Positions 1-6,298 are shown, counted from the stretch's first letter. The stretch: 6,298 nucleotides of DNA from Actinomycetota bacterium (GCA_016844415.1 JAENIX010000126.1:1-6298), one strand, 5' to 3'. Translations and numbers: made by a program. Notes: generated by a model not told the origin, from the sequence alone.

Positions 1-147
1 GAGCATTTTTTCTATCGTGCCCGCGAGGTGGTTCCCCTCCTCCCTCCACTTGAGGAAGTCGAGGTGGCGCAGCGCGAAGAACGCCGTCTCCACCGAGGAG
101 AAGAATGCGGATGCGGCGAAAAGGAAGGGCAGCAGCAGTAGTTTCAT
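1..147 (-). CDS. CNNM/DUF21-family membrane protein (CorB/CorC type), N-terminal fragment
   Basis: The first 49 codons are present and the gene runs off the left edge. The peptide opens with a hydrophobic segment (MKLLLLPFLFAASAFFSS) followed by VETAFFALRHLDFLKWREEGN. This matches the start of the DUF21/CNNM transmembrane domain, whose first helix typically carries an 'FFS-x-SETA' signature followed by a basic, charged stretch. Family members are inner-membrane proteins, usually with CBS and CorC_HlyC domains further on, linked to Mg/Co homeostasis; those later domains lie outside the window. The ATG overlaps the thiL stop by four bases (ATGA). The upstream bases are pyrimidine-rich with no Shine-Dalgarno sequence, so initiation probably depends on ribosomes finishing thiL. 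The family call rests on about 40 residues and is good but not certain. Confidence 0.72.
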   Translation of the reverse strand, partial: MKLLLLPFLFAASAFFSSVETAFFALRHLDFLKWREEGNHLAGTIEKML

Positions 148-1095
148 GGGAAGGATGAAAAGTGGGAGAACCCGCGCGGAAGCCCGGTGCCCGTAAGCCA
201 TGAACCGTCGGCCCTGTGCACCCGGACGCCTCCATTTCCGTTCACGACGCCGATTGGGAAAGCCCCCGCGGGGAATTTCCGCGAGGCCCGGAGGAAGGCG
301 TCGTGCCTGTGCGGGCGCACGGCCATCAACAGTTCGTAATCCTCCCCGCCGGCGAGAAAGGCGGCCATGGGGTCCTCCCCCAGCTCCTTGGCGGCTTTAC
401 GGAACCCCGGCGATAGCCGGAACGCCTTCTCGTTCAGGATAGCGCCCATTCCTCCGGGCGCAAGCAGGTGGGAGAGGTCGGGAAGCAGGCCGTCGGAGAG
501 ATCGATCCATCCATCCGGATGGTTTGCGCGGACGCCCGCCGGAGAGAAGTCTTAAGCCCAGGCGGGACCAGCCGGGCTCGCCCGTGACGAAGAGGATGTC
601 GCCTGGCTTTGCGCCCGTTCGCGTGATAGCCCTGCCCGCCCGGACCTTCCCCATGACGGTGATCGACAGCACGATCTTCTCCCCGAGGCATGTGTCTCCG
701 CCCATCAGGCGGATACCCGACGGGCGTGCGGCCCTGGCCATCCCGCGGAAGATGCCCTCGAGGAGTTTTACGGTAGCATGGGGTGGCGCGGCCAGCGCCA
801 CCAGGTAGCAGACGGGCGAGGCGCCCATGGCTGCGAGGTCGGAAAGGTTGGCCGAGAGCGCCCGCCAGCCCAACTCTTCAGGAAGGAAATACCGCAGATC
901 GAAATGGGTACCTTCCACGAGGAGATCTGTCGAGAGAACCACCTTCCCCGCCGGCGACGGCAGGACGGCGGCGTCGTCCCCGATGCCGATCTCTCCCGCG
1001 CGGACCGGACCGCCGAACCTGCGCTTTACCCTGTCGATAAACCCGAACTCCCCGATGTCCCGCAGGGACCCCGGAGAAGGGCCGCCTCGTTTCAC
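144..1095 (-). pseudogene. thiL: Thiamine-monophosphate kinase ThiL, frameshifted and missing an internal segment
   Basis: ThiL phosphorylates thiamine monophosphate with ATP to make thiamine pyrophosphate, the last step of the pathway. The reading frame from GTG at 1095 carries the N-terminal half: GIGDDAAVL (about residues 37-45), STDLLVEGTHF (55-65), NLSDLAAMGA (83-92), GGDT (132-135) and TRTGAKPGD (158-166). After GLRLLS (to base 541) this frame turns into non-homologous sequence and stops at 397. The C-terminal half continues in the frame one base further on: IDLSDGLLPDLSH starts at 506, GGEDYELL lies at 350-327, and the stop is at 146-144. The family's RHL-P-PR linker, about 25 residues before IDLSDG, is absent. 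A single deletion of about 74 bases (two more than a multiple of three) near 551-530 would explain both defects. Alternatively, loss or gain of one unit of the ATCC repeat at 505-516 explains the frame only. The GTG start overlaps the lon stop (GTGA), with AGGAGG at 1113-1108 upstream. Real decay and an assembly error cannot be told apart here. Confidence 0.85.
505..516. repeat. Three-copy tetranucleotide repeat (ATCC/GGAT) in thiL
   Basis: ATCC occurs three times in tandem on the plus strand (GGAT three times on the coding strand), immediately before the codons for IDLSDG in thiL. Removing one 4-base unit would join the N-terminal frame (ending ...KPSGW) to IDLSDG. It is therefore a candidate slippage site. 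Three copies is short, so chance presence is quite possible. Confidence 0.6.
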
Positions 1096-3605
1096 TTCTT
1101 CTTCCGGCCTCCTGCCGGCGCGCGGCGTTTCCCCGATTCCGCGTGGCCCATTCCGCGGTCCGCCAGCCGGAAGGGGTTCTTCCGCAGCGCTTTCGCCACG
1201 ACATCGTCCATGCTGCTGACCATGTCGAAGGTGAACTGCCGCGCTTCGTGCTTCGGGATCTCCTCGAGGTCCTTCCGGTTCTGCTCGGGGACGATAATCT
1301 CCGTGATGCCGGCACGCAGGGCGGCCAGGGCCTTCTCCTTCAGTCCGCCTATCGGCAGGACGCGCCCCCGCAGGGTGATCTCGCCGGTCATCGCCACGTC
1401 GCGCCGGACGGGGATGCCCGTGAGCGACGAGATCAGCGCCGCCGCTATCGTGATGCCCGCGGAGGGGCCGTCCTTGGGTATCCCCCCGGCCGGCACATGT
1501 ATATGGATATCGTATTTGGAGTGGAAGTCCTTCGCCAGCCCCATGCGCGAGGCCCGCGATCGCGTGTAGGTGATCGCGGCGTGGGCGCTCTCCTTCATGA
1601 CTTCCCCCAGGTGTCCGGTTATCGTGACCCCCCCTTTCCCCTTGACGAGCGACACCTCGATGAAGAGGATGTCGCCGCCGGTGGGCGTCCAGGCGAGGCC
1701 AGTCGCCACTCCGACCTCATCCTTCTCACCTTCCGTCTCCGGGAGGAACTTGTGCACTCCAAGGTATTTCGAGAGGTTCTTCGGAGTGACCGAAAACGGT
1801 CCCTTCTCCCCCTCCGCGATCTTCCGCGCCGTCTTGCGGCAGATCTGCGATATCTCCCGCTCCAGGTTCCGCAGGCCAGCCTCCCGCGTGTACTGGTGGA
1901 TGATCGCGAGGATCGCCTTGTCGGTGATCCTGAGCCGGCTTTCCTTGATCCCGTTCTCCTCCATCTGCCGGGGGATCAGGAACCGCTTCGCGATGGCCAG
2001 CTTGTCTACGTCGGTGTACCCCGACAGGTGGATGATCTCCATCCGGTCCTTCAAGGCCGGCGGGACCGGGTCGATGATGTTGGCGGTGCCGATGAACAGA
2101 ACCTTCGACAGGTCGAACGGCACGTTGAGGTAGTTGTCGCTGAAAGCGAAGTTCTGCTCCGGATCGAGCACCTCCAGCAGGGCCGCGGAGGGATCCCCCC
2201 GGAAATCGGCCCCCAGCTTGTCTATCTCGTCCAGCATGAACACGGGGTTTCTCATGCCCGCCTGCTTCATCCCCTGTATGATCCTTCCGGGAAGCGCGCC
2301 CACGTAGGTCCGGCGGTGCCCGCGGATCTCGGCCTCGTCCCGGATGCCTCCAAGCGACATCCTGATGAACTTGCGGCCCATCGATCTCGCTATCGACTTG
2401 CCAAGCGAGGTCTTGCCGACGCCGGGCGGCCCCACGAAGCAGAGGATCGGCCCCTTCATCTTCTCCTTGAGCTTGCGGACGGCCAGGTATTCCAGTATCC
2501 GCTCCTTTACCTTCTCGAGGTCGTGGTGGTCCTCGTCCAGTATCTTCTTCGCCTTGGAGATGTGTATGTTGTCCTTCGTCTCCTTCTTCCAGGGAAGCTC
2601 CACCATCCAGTCGAGGTAGGTGCGCACGACCGATGACTCGGCCGAGTCCGGGTGCATCCCCTCGAGGCGGCGAAGCTGCTTGTCCGCCTCCTTCTGCACC
2701 TCTTCCGGCATCCCCGCTTCCTTGACCTTCCCGCGCAGGTCGTCGATCTCCTCCGCCTTGCCGTCGAGGTCGCCAAGCTCCGTCTTTATCGCCTTGAGCT
2801 GCTCGCGGAGGAAGTACTCCCGCTGGCTCTTGGACATCTCCTCCTTGGCCTGGTTCTGGATCTTGGCCTGCATGTCGGCGAGCTGAAGCTCCCGCGAAAG
2901 CAGGTTGTTCACCAGCGTCAGGCGGGCCACGGGATCGGCCTCTTCCAGTACCCCCTGCGCCTCCTCGATCTTGAGCCGCAGGTTGGAGGCGACAAGATCC
3001 GCCAGCACGCCGGGGTTGCTGATGTTCTCCGTGACCATAAGGATCTCGACCGGCATGTTCTTGAGGGAGAGGATCTTCTCGATCTTCTCGCGGGAGGCGC
3101 GCATCAGCGCCTCCACTTCGAGCGGTCCTTCCTTGACGGGAGGTTCGACGATCCGGTCGATGCGGACACGGACCGAGGGGCGGGACTCCAGGAACTCGAC
3201 GATCCTCCCCTTGACGACTCCCTGGATGAGGATCTTGAGGCGTCCGTCCGGAAGCTTCAACATCCGCATGATCATCGCGACGGTGCCGGTGCGGTAGAGG
3301 TCCTCCACCTTCGGCTCCTCGACGGAGGGGTCCTTCTGCGTCGCAAGGAAGATGTGACGGTCCCGCGACAGCGCCTCCTCCACGGCCGCGATCGACCCCT
3401 CCCGCCCGACGAAGAGCGGCAGAGTCATGTAGGGGAAGATGACGATGTCCCGCACCGGAAGCAGGGGCAGGACGGACGGGATCTCCGGGGCCGTTTCCTT
3501 CGGCCCGTCCTCTTCCCGCTTCTCGGGCAACGGAGCGTGCTCCCCTTCAGGTTGCGCGGCTGGCCGTATTTCCGGCTCTTCAGGCCTGGTCGGTTCGTCC
3601 GCCAT
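1092..3605 (-). CDS. lon: ATP-dependent serine protease Lon
   Basis: This is the cytosolic AAA+ protease that unfolds and degrades misfolded and regulatory proteins as a homohexamer. The product is 837 residues from ATG 3605. In order it has an acidic, proline-rich leader (1-42), the LON substrate-binding domain starting at VLPLLPVRDIVIFPYM (about 45), a coiled/helical linker (about 235-320), and the AAA+ module with Walker A GPPGVGKT (392-399) and Walker B VFMLDEID (455-462). The protease domain has PKDGPSAG with catalytic Ser715 and GGLKEK with catalytic Lys758, matching E. coli S679 and K722. The family is about 780-820 residues; the extra length is the leader and a basic tail ending in KKK. 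The start at 3605 is preferred over an in-frame GTG at 3614 because GGGAG (3618-3614) sits 8 bases before the ATG but abuts the GTG. All domains look intact. It follows hsp20 by 27 bases and overlaps thiL by four, so it is probably co-transcribed with both. Confidence 0.97.
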   Translation of the reverse strand: MADEPTRPEEPEIRPAAQPEGEHAPLPEKREEDGPKETAPEIPSVLPLLPVRDIVIFPYMTLPLFVGREGSIAAVEEALSRDRHIFLATQKDPSVEEPKVEDLYRTGTVAMIMRMLKLPDGRLKILIQGVVKGRIVEFLESRPSVRVRIDRIVEPPVKEGPLEVEALMRASREKIEKILSLKNMPVEILMVTENISNPGVLADLVASNLRLKIEEAQGVLEEADPVARLTLVNNLLSRELQLADMQAKIQNQAKEEMSKSQREYFLREQLKAIKTELGDLDGKAEEIDDLRGKVKEAGMPEEVQKEADKQLRRLEGMHPDSAESSVVRTYLDWMVELPWKKETKDNIHISKAKKILDEDHHDLEKVKERILEYLAVRKLKEKMKGPILCFVGPPGVGKTSLGKSIARSMGRKFIRMSLGGIRDEAEIRGHRRTYVGALPGRIIQGMKQAGMRNPVFMLDEIDKLGADFRGDPSAALLEVLDPEQNFAFSDNYLNVPFDLSKVLFIGTANIIDPVPPALKDRMEIIHLSGYTDVDKLAIAKRFLIPRQMEENGIKESRLRITDKAILAIIHQYTREAGLRNLEREISQICRKTARKIAEGEKGPFSVTPKNLSKYLGVHKFLPETEGEKDEVGVATGLAWTPTGGDILFIEVSLVKGKGGVTITGHLGEVMKESAHAAITYTRSRASRMGLAKDFHSKYDIHIHVPAGGIPKDGPSAGITIAAALISSLTGIPVRRDVAMTGEITLRGRVLPIGGLKEKALAALRAGITEIIVPEQNRKDLEEIPKHEARQFTFDMVSSMDDVVAKALRKNPFRLADRGMGHAESGKRRAPAGGRKKK

Positions 3606-3621
3606 GTCTGTCACTCCCTTT
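3606..3621 (-). promoter_or_regulatory. Ribosome binding site of lon; decides the start codon
   Basis: AAAGGGAG occupies 3621-3614 on the minus strand. It is followed by an 8-base spacer and ATG at 3605. The competing in-frame GTG at 3614 overlaps the last base of this motif and so cannot use it. This supports an 837-residue Lon rather than 840. Confidence 0.65.
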
Positions 3622-3632
3622 CCGTATTCTCA

Positions 3633-4076
3633 CTATTCCTCTTCCGAGACGATCGGAACCCGCCGGTCCCGCCCCCGCCGTTCCATGATCTTGGGCAGGA
3701 ACAGCGTCAGAACGCCTTCCTTCAGGACAGCCGTCATCCGGGCGAGGTTCACGGAGCCGCTCACGTCGAAAGCGCGATGGAACCTGCCGAAGCACCGCTC
3801 CAGGCACAGGTAGGAGGCGTCCTCCCCTCCGGTTTCGGGCGGTTTTTCCCCGGACACCTCGACCCGTGTGCCGCGCACCAGGACCTCGATGCTATCCCCG
3901 CCAACACCCGGGAGCTCCATGCGAATGACCACACCTTCCGGAGTCTCGTGCACATCCGATGGAGGGCAATACGCCGATTCTTCGGATATGTCCAGCAGTA
4001 TGACCTTCCCAATCGCGACGCCGCAGGGCCGGCTCTCCGCTTCCGTTACGATCCTTTTCCTCGTTGTCCGGCTCAA
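3633..4076 (-). CDS. Small heat-shock protein, Hsp20/alpha-crystallin family
   Basis: This is an ATP-independent holdase chaperone that binds unfolding proteins as large oligomers. The product is 147 residues, the usual family size. An N-terminal arm of about 38 residues precedes the alpha-crystallin domain, which begins near SDVHETPEGVVIRMELPGV (about 40-58) and ends with FGRFHRAFDVS (96-106) and LKEGVLTLFLPK (118-129), the classic G-x-F-x-R-x-F and GVL signatures. The tail contains VPI (140-142), an I-x-I-type motif that docks neighbouring subunits. No in-frame ATG or GTG lies near the expected N-terminus. The TTG at 4076 overlaps the galU stop (TTGA) and has AGGAAAGAGAGGA (4093-4081) just upstream, so it is the best start. 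Upstream in-frame sequence is only the shadow of galU. Four cysteines (18, 37, 91, 95) are unusual for this family. Its position directly before lon suggests a chaperone-protease pair made together under stress. Confidence 0.93.
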   Translation of the reverse strand: MSRTTRKRIVTEAESRPCGVAIGKVILLDISEESAYCPPSDVHETPEGVVIRMELPGVGGDSIEVLVRGTRVEVSGEKPPETGGEDASYLCLERCFGRFHRAFDVSGSVNLARMTAVLKEGVLTLFLPKIMERRGRDRRVPIVSEEE

Positions 4077-4864
4077 CTGATCCTCTCTTTCCTGAGGAAT
4101 TCGCGCAGCAACGGCCCTATCTCCGGATCCTTCAGCGCGAAGGAGATGTTGGCCATCAGGAACCCAAGCTTCGTCCCGGCGTCGTACCGGACCCCCTCGA
4201 ATTCGTAGCCCAGCACCCTCTCTTCGGATAGCAGGGCGCGGATGGCGTCGGTCAGCTGGAGCTCGCCACCCGCCCCCGGCTTGATCGCCTGGAGGGCGGG
4301 AAAGATCGACGGCGGAAGGATGTAGCGGCCTATGATCGCAAGGTCCGAGGGCGCCTTCTCCGGCTTCGGCTTTTCCACCATGTCCACGATCTCGTACACC
4401 CCCTTGCCGATCTTCCTGCCTTCTATGATGCCGTACATTTGACGCAGCACCGGCACCTTGGAGTCGATGACGTCGTCGGAGAGGATGACCGCGAACGGTT
4501 CCTCGCCGACCATGTCCATCGTGCGCAGCACCGCGTGGCCAAGGCCCAGCGGCAGGTTCTGACGCACGTAGAAGAAGTCGCCCATATCGGAGATCGAGCG
4601 GACAAGGGAATGCAGCTTCCTGTCCCCCTTCTTCGCGAGCATGGCTTCCAGCTCGAACGAGACGTCGAAGTGATCCTCGATTGCGTTTTTCCCGCGCCCG
4701 GTGACGATGATCATGTCCCGGATCCCGGAGGCCCTCGCCTCCTCCACCCCGTGCTGTATGAGGGGCTTGTCCACGAGCGGCAGCATCTCTTTCGGGGACG
4801 CCTTCGTCACCGGGAGAAATCGCGTGCCGAAACCTGCCGCCGGGAACACCGCTTTCCGGATCAT
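4073..4864 (-). CDS. galU: UTP-glucose-1-phosphate uridylyltransferase, apparently with an internal deletion
   Basis: GalU makes UDP-glucose from UTP and glucose-1-phosphate for polysaccharide and lipopolysaccharide synthesis. The N-terminus has the nucleotide-binding loop AAGFGTRFLPVTKASPKEMLPL (9-30) and DKPLIQ (32-37). GLGHA (107-111), LSDD (128-131), VEKP (163-166), LAIIGRY (175-181), GGELQLTDAI (199-208) and YDAGTKLG (227-234) follow in family order. The ATG at 4864 overlaps the helicase stop (ATGA), and AAGGAGG at 4878-4872 lies 7 bases upstream, so an upstream in-frame start is rejected. At 263 residues the product is shorter than the usual 285-300. The shortfall sits at one place: VPVLRQMY (137-144) runs directly into GIIEGRKIGKGVYEIVDMVEKP. 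Relatives have about 24 further residues there, including a core beta strand ending just before the YGIV-like motif. Reading frame is kept. The identity is secure; whether the enzyme works is doubtful if the deletion is real. Confidence 0.9.
   Translation of the reverse strand: MIRKAVFPAAGFGTRFLPVTKASPKEMLPLVDKPLIQHGVEEARASGIRDMIIVTGRGKNAIEDHFDVSFELEAMLAKKGDRKLHSLVRSISDMGDFFYVRQNLPLGLGHAVLRTMDMVGEEPFAVILSDDVIDSKVPVLRQMYGIIEGRKIGKGVYEIVDMVEKPKPEKAPSDLAIIGRYILPPSIFPALQAIKPGAGGELQLTDAIRALLSEERVLGYEFEGVRYDAGTKLGFLMANISFALKDPEIGPLLREFLRKERIS
4074..4093 (-). promoter_or_regulatory. Ribosome binding site and TTG start overlap of hsp20
   Basis: The purine-rich run AGGAAAGAGAGGA (4093-4081) lies inside the last galU codons. 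GAGG at 4085-4082 is 5 bases from a TTG at 4076-4074. The TTG shares two bases with the galU TGA stop. This arrangement favours termination-reinitiation coupling and supports TTG as the Hsp20 start. Confidence 0.55.
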
Positions 4865-6298
4865 CCTCTCTCCTCCTTTTCGCCCGAAGGTTCCCGCCGC
4901 CTGAACCGCCGGAAAAATTTCCCGACCGCCTCGCGCTCGCGGGTCCACGGCATTTCCGGAAGGTTCCTCCGGAAAACCTCACCGTAGGCCCTCGACATCA
5001 CCCTGTGGTCGAGTATGGCCACGACGCCGAAATCGTCTCCGCGCCGCAGGAGACGCCCCACCCCCTGGCGCAGGGCGAGCACCGCCTCGGGGACCTGGTA
5101 TTCCGTGAACGGGTCCCCGCCTCTCTCCCGGATGGCCCGGATGCGGGCCGCCACCACCGGATCGGCCGGCGGGGCGAACGGAAGCTTATCGATTATCACA
5201 CACCGCAGAGATTCGCCCGGCACGTCGATCCCCTCCCAGAACGTCCCCGTGCCGATGAGGACCGCGTCTTCCTCCTCCCGGAACGCCCGGAGAAGGTGCG
5301 TGCGGGGCGCCTCCCCCTGGACATAGAGCGTGAAAGGAAGGACTCCCCTGAGCGCATCTTCCAGGGCACTCAAGGTTCGGTAACTGGTGCACAGGATCAG
5401 GGCGCCGCCGCCGGAAAGCCCGAGTATCGCGGCGGTCTCCCTGGCCGCCGCGGGCGGAAACCCGTCCTCGCCCGGGTCGGGAAGGCCGGACGGCACATAC
5501 ACCATCGCCTTTCGCGCGAAGTCGAATTCATTATCCACGATGATTTCCCTCGCATCAACACCACCAAGGCCCACCCGCTCCCGGAAATAGGAAAGATTCC
5601 TCGAAACCGACAGGGTCGCCGAGGTAAGGAGGAACGGGACCTTATCCCGCCATAACGTGCCGGCAAGGATATCGGACACCTCCACCGGGGTCCGGCAGAA
5701 AGCGATGGAGTGGCCGCGCCTTTCCCCCCATGCCACTGTGCTCCTTGAATCCGGTGAACGCAGCTCGGAAAAATCCTCGGAAAACGAGCGGGCCCGCCGC
5801 AGCAGAAGCTCCGCATCCCCGTGCGGAAGCGACGGAGAATCCCCTCCCCCGTCCCGGCGCCCCTGGCACGAGGACAGGACCTGGCAAAGTTCCTCCCCCG
5901 CGCTCGCAAGTTCGTCCGACCGCCGGTCGAAGGAAGGATCGGCTGACGGCAGCGGGAGGAAGAACCTTCCCTGCCCGTCTCCCGCGGCGCCGAACATGCT
6001 CTCCGCCGCGTGGCGGAGAGATTCCGCGGCGGGCAGCGCCGGCTTCCATCCCACCCCCGCCTTGGCGCAGGCCCGGACGACGACGTCGGGCAGCGGGAGA
6101 ACGTCGCGCGCCCCCTCCGCTTTCGCCCGGAGGGCCAGGTCCGCGAAGAACAGGTGGTGGTTGACTACCACAAGGTCCGCCTCGGCCGCCCGGCGGCGTA
6201 CATCCATGAGGTAGCACCGCTCCTCTTCCGCGCAGGCGGAGGATTCGCACATTTCGGAGCGGGCGTTCACCTCGCCCCACGCCCGGAAATCGTCGGGG
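4861..6298 (-). CDS. dinG: DinG/XPD-type DNA helicase, C-terminal part, apparently lacking its DEAH box
   Basis: This is a superfamily 2, iron-sulphur 5'-3' DNA helicase of the DinG/YoaA/XPD group, acting in DNA repair and in resolving replication obstacles. The gene enters from the right edge; 478 codons are visible (numbered from base 6297). WGEVNARSEMC leads into a C-x4-C-x5-C cluster (residues 17, 22, 28), the spacing of the last three Fe-S ligands in E. coli DinG. ADLVVVNHHLFFADL (40-54) follows. The second helicase domain is complete: LLTSATL (223-229), CTSYRTL (303-309), VQGEAPR (326-332), GTGTFWEGIDVPGE (349-362), IIDKLPFAPP, and motif VI RQGVGRLLRR (410-419). After LPLPDVVV (67-74), where relatives read '(I/V)FDEAH-x-LE', the sequence goes straight to RACAKAG. 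Motif II and roughly 30 residues are thus absent with frame kept. The lost acidic residues are required for ATP hydrolysis in this family. The N-terminal Walker A lies outside the window. The gene overlaps galU by four bases. Confidence 0.88.
   Translation of the reverse strand, partial: PDDFRAWGEVNARSEMCESSACAEEERCYLMDVRRRAAEADLVVVNHHLFFADLALRAKAEGARDVLPLPDVVVRACAKAGVGWKPALPAAESLRHAAESMFGAAGDGQGRFFLPLPSADPSFDRRSDELASAGEELCQVLSSCQGRRDGGGDSPSLPHGDAELLLRRARSFSEDFSELRSPDSRSTVAWGERRGHSIAFCRTPVEVSDILAGTLWRDKVPFLLTSATLSVSRNLSYFRERVGLGGVDAREIIVDNEFDFARKAMVYVPSGLPDPGEDGFPPAAARETAAILGLSGGGALILCTSYRTLSALEDALRGVLPFTLYVQGEAPRTHLLRAFREEEDAVLIGTGTFWEGIDVPGESLRCVIIDKLPFAPPADPVVAARIRAIRERGGDPFTEYQVPEAVLALRQGVGRLLRRGDDFGVVAILDHRVMSRAYGEVFRRNLPEMPWTREREAVGKFFRRFRRREPSGEKEERG
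4865..4878 (-). promoter_or_regulatory. Ribosome binding site of galU
   Basis: AAGGAGG at 4878-4872 is a near-consensus Shine-Dalgarno sequence 7 bases before the ATG at 4864. It lies within the last codons of the helicase gene. It fixes the galU start at MIRKAVFPAAG instead of the 28-residue longer reading. Confidence 0.75.
5999..6020. repeat. Perfect 9-bp inverted repeat with 4-base loop inside the helicase gene
   Basis: CTCTCCGCC (5999-6007) and GGCGGAGAG (6012-6020) are exact reverse complements separated by GCGT. The hairpin would form in DNA or mRNA. There is no T-tract after it and it lies inside coding sequence, so it is not a typical terminator. It sits about 55 bases from the point where the DEAH segment is missing. 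Confidence 0.55.

Noticed and set aside
397..551. Programmed ribosomal frameshift in thiL
   Set aside because: No slippery heptamer or stop-codon-dependent +1 site is evident, and a conserved linker is also missing. That points to a lesion or error rather than recoding.
1143..2636. 497-codon open frame on the plus strand
   Set aside because: It is entirely antisense to the conserved lon gene and shows no recognisable domain. High GC makes such long empty frames common.
2652..4208. 518-codon open frame on the plus strand
   Set aside because: It lies antisense to lon, hsp20 and galU, all recognised proteins. Its translation is low-complexity and rich in R, L, H and D, typical of the reverse of GC-rich coding sequence.
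3633..4982. 449-codon minus-strand frame ending in Hsp20
   Set aside because: Only the last 147 codons are Hsp20. The upstream part is an out-of-frame reading of galU, so it is not a fusion protein.
5999..6020. Hairpin as a transcription terminator
   Set aside because: It is inside the helicase coding region and lacks a following T-tract on either strand.
506..6081. Introns, inteins or inserted elements as the cause of the broken genes
   Set aside because: The defects are missing sequence, not extra sequence. Nothing is inserted at the three points.
1..6298. A novel defence, mobile or biosynthetic system
   Set aside because: All six genes belong to recognised housekeeping families in an ordinary operon layout. 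No CRISPR, transposase, toxin-antitoxin or phage signature was seen.

Overview
The window is a GC-rich bacterial segment carrying one tightly packed minus-strand gene run, so it is read from high to low coordinates. In transcription order it holds the C-terminal part of a DinG/XPD-type helicase (cut by the right edge), galU (UTP-glucose-1-phosphate uridylyltransferase), a small heat-shock protein (Hsp20), lon (ATP-dependent protease), a broken thiL (thiamine-monophosphate kinase), and the first 49 codons of a CNNM/DUF21 (CorB/CorC-type) membrane protein cut by the left edge. No RNA genes, CRISPR arrays, insertion sequences or phage genes are visible. No gap between genes exceeds 27 bases.

Four of the five gene junctions are 4-base stop/start overlaps: ATGA at dinG-galU, TTGA at galU-hsp20, GTGA at lon-thiL and ATGA at thiL-CNNM. 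Only hsp20-lon has a spacer, of 27 bases. This indicates one operon with translational coupling. No promoter or terminator can be placed inside the window. The gene content, protein sequences and high GC suggest a Desulfobacterota/Geobacter-like (deltaproteobacterial) organism. That is an inference from remembered protein resemblance, not a search result.

Functionally, hsp20 and lon form a chaperone-protease pair for damaged protein. The helicase belongs to DNA repair, galU to envelope sugar-nucleotide supply, thiL to thiamine pyrophosphate synthesis, and the CNNM protein to the membrane (probably divalent cation transport or homeostasis). The set looks like ordinary core housekeeping rather than a defence or mobile system.

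The unusual point is integrity. Three of the six genes each appear to lack a conserved internal segment of roughly 25-30 codons. The helicase lacks its DEAH box (motif II). GalU lacks the core stretch between the DDVID region and the YGIV-like motif. ThiL lacks the RHL-P-PR linker and also changes frame. Lon and Hsp20 look complete. Either the contig carries small deletion errors (assembly or consensus) or this operon is really decaying. That question is the main thing to check here.
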